From Nitrospira_D sp019636945 (GTDB taxonomy: Bacteria > Nitrospirota > Nitrospiria > Nitrospirales > Nitrospiraceae), in contig NZ_JBLFBO010000002.1 of NCBI RefSeq assembly GCF_047338595.1, forward strand, positions 186,001 to 250,000: a stretch of 64,000 nt of DNA, read 5' to 3'. Under the pieces are notes generated by a model. The model did no database searches. It was not told the origin of the DNA and saw nothing but the letters and a program-made list of their open reading frames with translations. A program made the position numbers and the translations under genes. Shown piece after piece: positions 50,174 to 57,312 of the stretch. Each line of letters opens with the position of its first letter. Position 1 is the stretch's first letter.

Positions 50174-51294
50174 AGCGCCTCATGCTCCTCATTGCTACAC
50201 TGCTCCTGAGTCTTCCTGCCTGGGCCCACAAGCCCAGCGACAGCTACCTTTCCCTCTCGGTTCAGAACGATCGTGTAGAGGGGCAATGGGACATCGCCCT
50301 CCGCGACCTCAATGATGCGATTGGGCTGGATGCGGATGGAAACGGCGAACTCACCTGGGGAGAGGTTCGAGGGAAGCACAATGAGATTTCCGCCTATGCC
50401 TTGTCTCGCCTGACACTCACAGCAGATCAGCAAGCCTGTCCGACTCAGGTCTTTGAACACTTGATCGATCGCCATACGGATGGAGCCTACGCAGTCCTTC
50501 GCTTCCGTGCTGATTGTGGCAAGGCAGTCGAACCGCTCAGGGTGGAGTATCACCTCTTATTCGATATCGATGCGCAACACAAAGGGCTCTTGCGCCTGAC
50601 GCAAGGCGGCCAGACCAGTACCGCAATCTTTAGCCAGGAATCCCCTTCTCGGGAATTCTCTGTGGCTGGACGCTCATACTGGCACGAAATCATTCAGTTT
50701 GTTCACGAAGGTACCTGGCACATCTGGCTCGGGTTTGACCATGTCCTGTTCCTGCTTGCTCTCTTACTACCGGCAGTCATGGTCCGGAGAGATAATAGGT
50801 GGCAGGCGGCCGGCGAATTTTCAGCCGTGTGCTGGAGCGTCTTGAGTATCGTCACAGCCTTTACGGTGGCTCATTCGCTGACATTGAGCCTGGCCGCTCT
50901 TGACGTTGTCCGGTTACCCTCCCGGTTAGTGGAATCAACCATCGCCGCTTCAGTGGTGCTGGCAGGCCTTGGGAACCTCTATCCCACGATGATGACTCAC
51001 CGCTGGATGGTAGCGTTTGGGTTCGGACTGATTCATGGATTTGGATTTGCCGCAGTGCTTACTGATCTAGGACTATCGCAAGACTCGCTGCTAGTGAGCT
51101 TGGTCAGCTTTAACGTCGGCGTGGAAATCGGCCAACTCGCCATCGTCGCCGCGTTCCTCCCACTGGCTTATCTGATCCGCCGTTCCTGGTCCTACCAGAG
51201 ACTGGTCCTTACCGGAGGCTCACTAGCGGTGATCGCCATCGCCCTCGTCTGGTTCACCGAACGGGCCTTCGATCTTCAACTGTTTCCGCTCTAG
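50167..51294 (+). CDS. hupE: HupE/UreJ family protein with periplasmic EF-hand-like loop
   Basis: A 375-residue protein with AGGAGG before ATG 50167. A signal peptide ends P-A-W-A; the mature N-terminus begins H-K-P-S-D-S-Y. A textbook EF-hand loop, D-A-D-G-N-G-E-L-T-W-G-E, lies at about residues 56-67 in the soluble part. From about 185 the membrane domain starts with H-I-W-L-G-F-D-H-V-L-F, matching the HX5DH nickel signature of HupE/UreJ, followed by six or so helices and H-G-F-G-F-A. HupE proteins move nickel or cobalt, in some cases from the periplasm inward. Nickel is plausible given nikR 6 kb away. Confidence 0.88.
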   Translation: MVKRLMLLIATLLLSLPAWAHKPSDSYLSLSVQNDRVEGQWDIALRDLNDAIGLDADGNGELTWGEVRGKHNEISAYALSRLTLTADQQACPTQVFEHLIDRHTDGAYAVLRFRADCGKAVEPLRVEYHLLFDIDAQHKGLLRLTQGGQTSTAIFSQESPSREFSVAGRSYWHEIIQFVHEGTWHIWLGFDHVLFLLALLLPAVMVRRDNRWQAAGEFSAVCWSVLSIVTAFTVAHSLTLSLAALDVVRLPSRLVESTIAASVVLAGLGNLYPTMMTHRWMVAFGFGLIHGFGFAAVLTDLGLSQDSLLVSLVSFNVGVEIGQLAIVAAFLPLAYLIRRSWSYQRLVLTGGSLAVIAIALVWFTERAFDLQLFPL

Positions 51295-51364
51295 CAGAGT
51301 GTTTACCGGAATGGAACTGTTTATAGCTGCTTGAGTTCAGTTCCTAGGCAGCACAGACTGTCGC

Positions 51365-51399
51365 TTGTCGACAGTTATCCTCCGATGCTATAGTCCGCC
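51365..51399 (+). promoter_or_regulatory. Promoter of ECF/anti-sigma copy 2 (shared motif)
   Basis: TTGTCG (51365-51370), 18-base spacer, TATAGT (51389-51394), then CCGCC. The outer pieces match the promoter of copy 1 at 46108-46141, including GC before TTGTCG. It lies about 76 bp before the sigma-factor ATG. Confidence 0.65.
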
Positions 51400-51474
51400 C
51401 GTCAGAATCCCGGTTACGTATGATTCTCCCTCGTGTTCCTCAGACCATGGGGGAATATCTATACTGAGGCTCTA

Positions 51475-52062
51475 ATGCTCAACACAAGCTACGCACACGA
51501 GGCGGAATGGGGGTCCCTCATCACCCAGACTGCCCAAGGTGATCAATCAGCTCTCGCCACGCTTTATGACCGCACAAGCCCACGGGTGTACGGCCTCATC
51601 TTTAAGATTCTTGGCAATCGGGAAGCGGCGGAAGAAGTGACGTTGGACGTCTACACCCAGGTCTGGCGGCAAGCCCATACCTTCGACGAGACGAGAGGTA
51701 CACCAGGCGGATGGCTGATGATGTTGGCCCGCACGAGAGCGATTGATCGTTTCCGCGCTGGTTTCGCCGAGCGCGGCAGATTTGATGACCTGGAAGTGGC
51801 CTCGTTCTTCTCCAGCGACGGCCCCATGCCCGATCAGGAGATCGAAGGACAGCAGCGCCAACAGGCTGTTCGTCAGGCGATGGGCATGTTGTCATCGGAT
51901 CAACGAGAAGCCATCGCCTTAGGGTATTTCTACGGCTTGAGTCAAAGTGAGATCGCCGACAAACTCGGACTGCCCTTAGGGACCGTCAAGACCAGAATGC
52001 GACTCGGGATGATCAAGTTACGTGAACTCTTGGCTCCACAGAAAGAAGAGTTGGTCTCATGA
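51475..52062 (+). CDS. ECF sigma factor (RpoE-like), copy 2
   Basis: A 195-residue sigma factor paralogous to that at 45431. Region 2 has A-A-E-E-V-T-L-D-V-Y-T-Q-V-W-R-Q-A and W-L-M-M-L-A-R-T-R-A-I-D-R; region 4 has Y-G-L-S-Q-S-E-I-A-D-K-L and P-L-G-T-V-K-T-R-M-R-L-G. The segment between the regions differs most from copy 1, so partner or promoter choice may have split. ATG 51475 has GAGG upstream. It is coupled to its anti-sigma gene by an ATGA overlap. Confidence 0.93.
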   Translation: MLNTSYAHEAEWGSLITQTAQGDQSALATLYDRTSPRVYGLIFKILGNREAAEEVTLDVYTQVWRQAHTFDETRGTPGGWLMMLARTRAIDRFRAGFAERGRFDDLEVASFFSSDGPMPDQEIEGQQRQQAVRQAMGMLSSDQREAIALGYFYGLSQSEIADKLGLPLGTVKTRMRLGMIKLRELLAPQKEELVS

Positions 52063-52763
52063 CCGATTCCCACCTCCCACAAGAGATTGAGGAACAGGCA
52101 GCCGCCTATGCGCTGGGTATCCTGCCTGCCGAGGACCAGACAGTCTTTGAAAAACGAGTAGCCTTGTCCAAGAACGGACTTGGAGCTGCCGCGAGAGCCT
52201 TTCAAGCCGTTGTCGAGCAGTTAGGATTTGGAGTGCCAACGATTGAGCCCCCTGCTGCCTTGCGCGAGCGGGTACTCGCCCATGTCGCACGCGAAGCAGA
52301 TCGAGAAGAGCTCACATTTCAGTCGATGGCAGATCACCTGTCCTTTGCAACACCTCCAGTGACTCCACCGACTTCGTTGCGAAACCGCCTGCTTGACCGA
52401 GTACGAAACGAGACGCATCTGCCACGGCGTTCGCTTCCGCCCCTCACATTCGTCAGAGCATCAGAAGGCACATGGCAGGAGATGGCTCCTGGCGTGACAG
52501 CTAAAATCTTACACTTTGACCCTGTTTCTCGCCGAGCCACGGCGCTCGTACGGATGGCCCCCGGCTCAGTCTATGCTCCCCATCGACATGCCGAGCCGGA
52601 AGAGTTTTATGTTTTGGAAGGGGGATGTTTCTGCGGCGGTCAGGAGTTGGCCGCCGGAGACTATCATCGTGCCGAGGCCGGCACCGAACATCATGACACA
52701 TCATCGGACGACGGCTGCCTGCTACTCATCATCTCCTCGCCACAAAACGAGATGCTGCGCTGA
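52059..52763 (+). CDS. Cupin-containing anti-sigma factor (ChrR-like), copy 2
   Basis: A 234-residue protein with the same build as copy 1 but shorter between the two parts. The helical domain has L-P-Q-E-I-E-E-Q-A-A-A-Y-A-L-G-I-L; the P-P-x-x-L-R-x-R-[VL]-L element occurs twice (about residues 67 and 107). The cupin keeps A-P-H-R-H, E-E-F-Y-V-L-E-G-G and the late H-H-D. The cupin halves of the two copies are much more alike than their anti-sigma halves, suggesting a common sensed ligand, probably a metal, and divergent sigma partners. Confidence 0.87.
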   Translation: MTDSHLPQEIEEQAAAYALGILPAEDQTVFEKRVALSKNGLGAAARAFQAVVEQLGFGVPTIEPPAALRERVLAHVAREADREELTFQSMADHLSFATPPVTPPTSLRNRLLDRVRNETHLPRRSLPPLTFVRASEGTWQEMAPGVTAKILHFDPVSRRATALVRMAPGSVYAPHRHAEPEEFYVLEGGCFCGGQELAAGDYHRAEAGTEHHDTSSDDGCLLLIISSPQNEMLR

Positions 52764-52874
52764 CAGCTGTTCGATCCGAAATTTCCACCTGTCGAAGTCA
52801 GTTGGTTACATCAGGCAGGCTGATGGCTCCTCCAATAGAGAGCGTCTCCCATGTTGTGACAATACACACAATTT

Positions 52875-53492
52875 TCAGGATAGTTTAGGCAGACAATCTT
52901 CAAAGAATTTTGCTAAAGGAGAAAAGTCTCCTTCATCAGCATTCCGCATGGCAGCGATGTACTGCGCTCGGATTTGGTGACCTTCAGACATCAGGTAGGT
53001 TTGGGGCCATTCCGGCAAAGGATGTCGACGGGAATGAAAGAAGATATCGGTGATCAGTCGTGCATGCCTTCCATTCCCATTTCTGAAGGGATGGATCTTG
53101 GTCAGTCTATTCTGGAGACGTGCCGCTACTTCTAGAGTTGGCATTGCCGACCCTGATGAATCCCAATGGAGAAAGTCATCGCATAGCAAACGAACTTGTT
53201 CTGGAATGAGGTGCCAGGCCATCCCGATATTGAGATTGTCTCTTCGGTATTTTCCTGCCCAATCCCAAATGAGCCCAAACATATCACGATGAATATTCAT
53301 AAGAAATTCTTCTGTGAGCCACTGAGAAGCTCTCTTTTTTCTTCGTGCTCGAAATATATGTTTATCGTAGGCGCGGCTAATACTTTCGGTTTCGACTGCG
53401 TGACGAGCCGCTCTTGTGGCCAACTTGGCCATGAGCAAGCCTGAGATGTCATCCCCAGGTGTTGCTCCGACCGGCTGAGTTTCGTCATCCAT
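52875..53492 (-). CDS. Fic family protein (mobile mystery protein B)
   Basis: A 205-residue Fic protein. ATG 53492 overlaps the HTH gene by eight bases. The active-site motif H-P-F-R-N-G-N-G-R-H-A-R near residue 140 is complete (HPFx[DN]GNGRxxR), so AMP or another nucleotide group can be transferred to a protein Ser, Thr or Tyr. The inhibitory helix motif [ST]xxxE[GN] is not obvious at either end. Paired with an upstream HTH protein this is the mobile mystery A/B arrangement, thought to be a toxin-antitoxin-like pair spread by transfer. It lies at the edge of an AT-rich patch. Confidence 0.88.
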   Translation of the reverse strand: MDDETQPVGATPGDDISGLLMAKLATRAARHAVETESISRAYDKHIFRARRKKRASQWLTEEFLMNIHRDMFGLIWDWAGKYRRDNLNIGMAWHLIPEQVRLLCDDFLHWDSSGSAMPTLEVAARLQNRLTKIHPFRNGNGRHARLITDIFFHSRRHPLPEWPQTYLMSEGHQIRAQYIAAMRNADEGDFSPLAKFFEDCLPKLS

Positions 53493-53958
53493 CTTTCTTG
53501 TTCCATAACCGCTCACGTGGATCATTCAGAACATCATCGGTTCGTTTTTCAAGAAGCCTCTTGAATAGCTCTTTTTCTGGGGCTTGGTTTTCTAAAGCCA
53601 TGGTCCCCATAGTTTGCTTGAGCCTCTTCGATGCAACGCTGCGCGCACGTCCTCGCAATACCTCGGATAGCGGCTTGCGAGGGAGAGGCTGTATTACCAG
53701 ATCACAAGAGAGGCCTTCGAATATTCTCTTCAATGTCCCTACCTGCAGATCGATTTTCCCGGCTTCAATCTGAGCAAGATGAGACTGGGGAAGATGTGCC
53801 CGTTCAGCCAGCTCCGCCTGTGTCATTCGCAGGTAATTCCGCAAGGCTTTGATCCAATCTGTATAAGAAAGGTCGACAGACCGATCCTTTGACTCTGCAT
53901 GGAGACCAGCAATGGCGATATCATCTGCAATGGTCCATGATCTTTTTTTCATAGACAT
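53485..53958 (-). CDS. XRE-family HTH protein (mobile mystery protein A)
   Basis: A 157-residue protein with a central helix-turn-helix: L-R-M-T-Q-A-E-L-A-E-R-A-H-L-P-Q-S-H near residues 42-59, followed by I-E-A-G-K. It precedes and overlaps the Fic gene, consistent with an antitoxin/autorepressor. A second ATG two codons in (53952) is possible. The sequence upstream is AT-rich with short inverted repeats that could be its operator. Confidence 0.87.
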   Translation of the reverse strand: MSMKKRSWTIADDIAIAGLHAESKDRSVDLSYTDWIKALRNYLRMTQAELAERAHLPQSHLAQIEAGKIDLQVGTLKRIFEGLSCDLVIQPLPRKPLSEVLRGRARSVASKRLKQTMGTMALENQAPEKELFKRLLEKRTDDVLNDPRERLWNKKDG

Positions 53959-54001
53959 ACATTATATGTAGTAACATATTAATTCAACTCTAAATAATAT
54001 G
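53956..54001 (-). promoter_or_regulatory. AT-rich control region of the mobile mystery pair with inverted repeats
   Basis: CATATTA (53975-53981) faces TAATATG (53995-54001) with a 13-base gap, and ACATA/TATGT (about 53956-53970) flank the ATG. The setting, immediately upstream of an XRE-type gene, fits an autoregulatory operator. Confidence 0.4.
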
Positions 54002-54794
54002 TTTAAATATATTACACTATATTTAAATAAGTCATTTAAACAGATACATTATGGTATTGTCTATCTGTAACTATTTGTATTATTTAAAATTACAAACAAT
54101 TTATTTTCAAGATGTCTCTTGTAGAGACAGCTCTAGGAATGAGCCTTGTGGAGTTGATGTAAAGATGGCTGAAACAAGTCTGGTGTACATGCCACAGTTG
54201 GCCTCTGCCTGCTCGCTTACAACCGGAACAACCTGCACGAAGAAGCCTTATCCATGAGGTCGTAGTTCCAACCAAAAGGCCTTGACCAGGCAGAAGCTGG
54301 GGACCAACGCCTAATCGGTCTCGGCCATGGCCACCGAATTCGGCATCGGTTCACTGGTTCTATCGGTGAGTCATACGACGCACGACTAGATATCTCTTCA
54401 GTGTGCAGCAGTGCTACCGCACTTTACATTTGGTAGACCATAATGCAAGTGGGACCCATCGGCGTTTGTTATATCCGCCTTGCAAGTCTTTCGAACGTTC
54501 TATCCCAAGGAACGGAACTATATCGTCACCCCTTCCGGCGATCCGGCATATGCGCGGCGATTCGGTGACATAGAGGTCCAGGTGTGCACCCCGCCTTCAT
54601 TGAGCCTCAACCTCGCTGAATCGTGACGTGCCACGCTGGTGATAATCGCGCTCACACTCCTCGGACTCATGGCAGGTCTATGATCTTCAACCACTTCTAG
54701 GGGGAGTATGTATAGGCAGTTGAGTAGCAATTCACCGTTATTGCCAATTATAACTTTTGGGACTCTTTGTCTTAGGTGAACGGTAGTTCGAACG
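54002..54794. other. AT-rich then mixed region with no intact gene
   Basis: The first 120 bp are markedly AT-rich compared with the rest of the window, as in acquired DNA. No intact gene is seen. A short protein-like remnant at 54444-54626 is listed separately. Other open frames lack start signals and protein-like composition. Confidence 0.45.
54444..54626 (+). pseudogene. Possible remnant of a larger protein gene
   Basis: Between two stops this frame encodes about 60 residues of protein-like composition (A-L-Q-V-F-R-T-F-Y-P-K-E-R-N-Y and F-G-D-I-E-V-Q-V-C) with no start codon or ribosome binding site. It may be the tail of a decayed gene, perhaps an ATPase of the DUF4143 group, but I am not confident of the family. 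Confidence 0.2.
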
Positions 54795-55522
54795 TTAGTC
54801 CCCGAGTGCCTCCTCCCAGAGGCTCTCGATCTCTTTACCTGAAAGTGCAGGTGGCAGTTCTGGACATTCGTTCCATGCCTCTAAAGCACAATGGAAGGCA
54901 GAAGCTTCTTCTTCGAAGGGTTGCATACAATTGAATTTACGCACCGTATTGGAATAGGCATCGTTTGCACCAAAGAGGCTATCAAAGGCAACTTTCTTAG
55001 GCAGATTGCGAGGCCGGTTCCACTTGCTCCCTGATTCATCGGGTTCAACGTATAAAGATTTCTGGCGCCACTCATGTCGTAACTTTGGCAACTTCCGCTG
55101 TAATCGCTTGGCTACTTCATGCAGTTCGGCGCTAGCTCTCCAGGACTCTGAGGTCGCGCGTTCTACGAGCGTGGCTTCAAACAACTCGTACATTTTTTAT
55201 TTTTCTTCTCAATGTAAAGCATAGGAGTAGTAAGCCCCTTAAATTGCTTGAAAATATGATTGTCGCACTTCCTGCGGATAGCTTGAGCTGTTACCTGTCC
55301 TTCATTTTTAGCAGCTATTTCCTCCCAGAGTTGATGAAGAAAGCGGCTTCGACCTATTTCCTCAATTGCAAACAGTGCTAAGGCGCAGGCACTAGAAAAT
55401 TTTTCACTCCGATACAGGAATACACTATCGTGGAGAAGCAAGCCGCCTTGCTCCAGTGCGAATATTGATCCTTCCATGAGTGATCTAAGACTAATTTCAT
55501 GAGAGGCAGAATTTCGTTTCAT
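54795..55522 (-). pseudogene. abiV: AbiV-type abortive infection gene split by a frameshift
   Basis: The N-terminal half (from ATG 55522) has A-C-A-L-A-L-F-A-I-E-E-I-G-R-S near residue 45, the AbiV hallmark in its helical bundle. The frame ends soon after at 55163. The C-terminal half (from 55193) carries L-R-H-E-W-R-Q-K-S-L-Y-V-E-P and W-N-R-P, the later AbiV segments. The break lies in a six-A run on the minus strand (55193-55198); one more A joins the halves into a single protein of about 240 residues. AbiV proteins block phage development. The gene is thus either switched off by slippage, truly broken, or misread in assembly. Confidence 0.72.
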
Positions 55523-55762
55523 TGGTTTGCCCTTATATTCCTTGGAGTTATTGTATTATCAATGGCATTCCAAACTCGGCTGGGGCTAAACTGCGGCGAA
55601 ACTATCCTGTGCGATCAGGATTCATCGGTTTCTGCCCTACCTCTGACCCCTATGCAAGTGATTGAGATTGATACGATGAGGAACTATCTGTCCCTGTAGA
55701 CTCTGACTCTATGGGGACTTCAATTCTCGCGGCCTCTTTCTTCCTGCCAGGCAGCCGTTTCT

Positions 55763-57178
55763 TTACTCCCCCTGAATTGGAACATACATCACGTTGCCCT
55801 GGCGGTTGACGAGTAGGAGGGCGAGATCGGTTGGTTTCAAGGGTTCAGCGAATCGTTGAAGCGCGGAGAACGTAGCCACATGTTGTCGGTTCAGCTCTAA
55901 GACCACATCACCCGGTTGCAGACCGGAGGCTTCGGCGAGACTGCCTTCTTCGATATCCGTAACCACTACGCCATTGTTCACCGGCAAATCCATCTGACGT
56001 GCGAGGGGTGCCGTCACGTCATCGAACACTACCCCCGCCAAGGGGTGTACGGTCGAGGCGCTTGAGGACGCCGCCTGGCTTTTCTTCGGCCGTTCACGCG
56101 GCGCTTCTTGAATGACCAGATCCGCCTGATACTGCTTGCCTTCCCGGATAAGATCCAACCGATGTTTGCTCCCGATCGACGCTTGCGCCACCAGGTTCCG
56201 TAACTGGCCGCTATCCATAATCTCCCGCCCGTCGAAGCGCACCACGACATCGCCGCGTTTCAAGCCGGCTCGTTCCGCAGATCCCTTGGCATGCACATCC
56301 GTCACAATCGCGCCTTTGACGTCCGGGAGGCGAAAGATCTTCCCCAAGGAGGGGCTGACATCCTGCGTCGAGGCACCCAGAAAGCCTCGCACCACGCGGC
56401 CCGTTTTGATGAGACTCTGCATGGCAGCCCGGGCCATATTGCTGGGAATGGCAAACCCAACCCCAACACTGCCGCCGGTGGGACTTGCAATTGCTGTGTT
56501 GATCCCGACCAGCTCACCATTCGTATTCACCAGGGCTCCGCCGGAATTGCCCGGATTGATCGGCGCATCCGTCTGGATGAAATCTTCGAAATCCGCCACA
56601 CCGACATCGGCCCGCCCGACCGCACTCACAATGCCGAACGTGACAGTCCGACTCAATCCCAAGGGATTCCCGATCGCGAGCACGAAGTCACCGACGGCTA
56701 GTTGGCTTGAATCCCCCCAGGCCGCAGTCGGGAGATTCGACGCATGAATCTTCACCACTGCCACATCGGTCTTTGGATCCGTCGCAACTACTTTCCCTTT
56801 GTATTGGCGACGATCCGCCAAAATCACTTCGACATCGACGGCATCGGCCACCACATGGTTGTTCGTCACGATATAGCCATCTGAGGTCACAATCACGCCA
56901 GACCCTTGTCCGTACTGCCGGCGGGCTGGCGGTTCTTTAAACAAACCAAATGGTAGTGCCTCGTCGCTGAACGACTGATCACGCACCATCACGGTGGAGG
57001 CAATACTGACAACTGCGGGAATCACTTTATTGGCGGTCGCCTTGACCTGGCCCTGCAAGTCGTGGCCGGTGGCGATAGGAGTCTGTTGCGTCACAGCCAG
57101 TCCGACCCCCGGAAAGGCTAGACCAACAAGGAGTCCGCAGACAAACCGTTGCATCCTACTTCGTGGGTTTCTTTTCAC
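55763..57178 (-). CDS. degP: HtrA/DegP-type periplasmic serine protease with two PDZ domains
   Basis: About 471 residues from GTG 57178, which has AGAAGG seven bases upstream. A signal peptide ends near residue 30. The trypsin-like domain has the full triad: His in T-N-N-H-V-V (near 107), Asp in K-T-D-V-A-V-V (near 138) and Ser in G-N-S-G-G (near 212). Two PDZ domains follow (about 260-350 and 375-465). It degrades or refolds damaged envelope proteins. It is encoded just upstream, in reading direction, of nothing related and downstream of the metal pump genes; envelope stress by metals would be a sensible link but is not shown. Confidence 0.93.
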   Translation of the reverse strand: MKRNPRSRMQRFVCGLLVGLAFPGVGLAVTQQTPIATGHDLQGQVKATANKVIPAVVSIASTVMVRDQSFSDEALPFGLFKEPPARRQYGQGSGVIVTSDGYIVTNNHVVADAVDVEVILADRRQYKGKVVATDPKTDVAVVKIHASNLPTAAWGDSSQLAVGDFVLAIGNPLGLSRTVTFGIVSAVGRADVGVADFEDFIQTDAPINPGNSGGALVNTNGELVGINTAIASPTGGSVGVGFAIPSNMARAAMQSLIKTGRVVRGFLGASTQDVSPSLGKIFRLPDVKGAIVTDVHAKGSAERAGLKRGDVVVRFDGREIMDSGQLRNLVAQASIGSKHRLDLIREGKQYQADLVIQEAPRERPKKSQAASSSASTVHPLAGVVFDDVTAPLARQMDLPVNNGVVVTDIEEGSLAEASGLQPGDVVLELNRQHVATFSALQRFAEPLKPTDLALLLVNRQGNVMYVPIQGE

Positions 57179-57312
57179 CAATATGCCTTCTTTCCTGCCT
57201 AAATAGTGAGCGCCAGCTTATCACGCAGGATGACCACAAGCATGCACAATTCGATATGACGGCGACCACGCCTTATCAGTTACCCCATCGCATGAACGAA
57301 TCCTATCAGGCC

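Noticed and set aside
55499..55699. 66-residue frame with one hydrophobic segment
   Set aside because: It overlaps the first codons of AbiV on the other strand and has no ribosome binding site; possible but unsupported.
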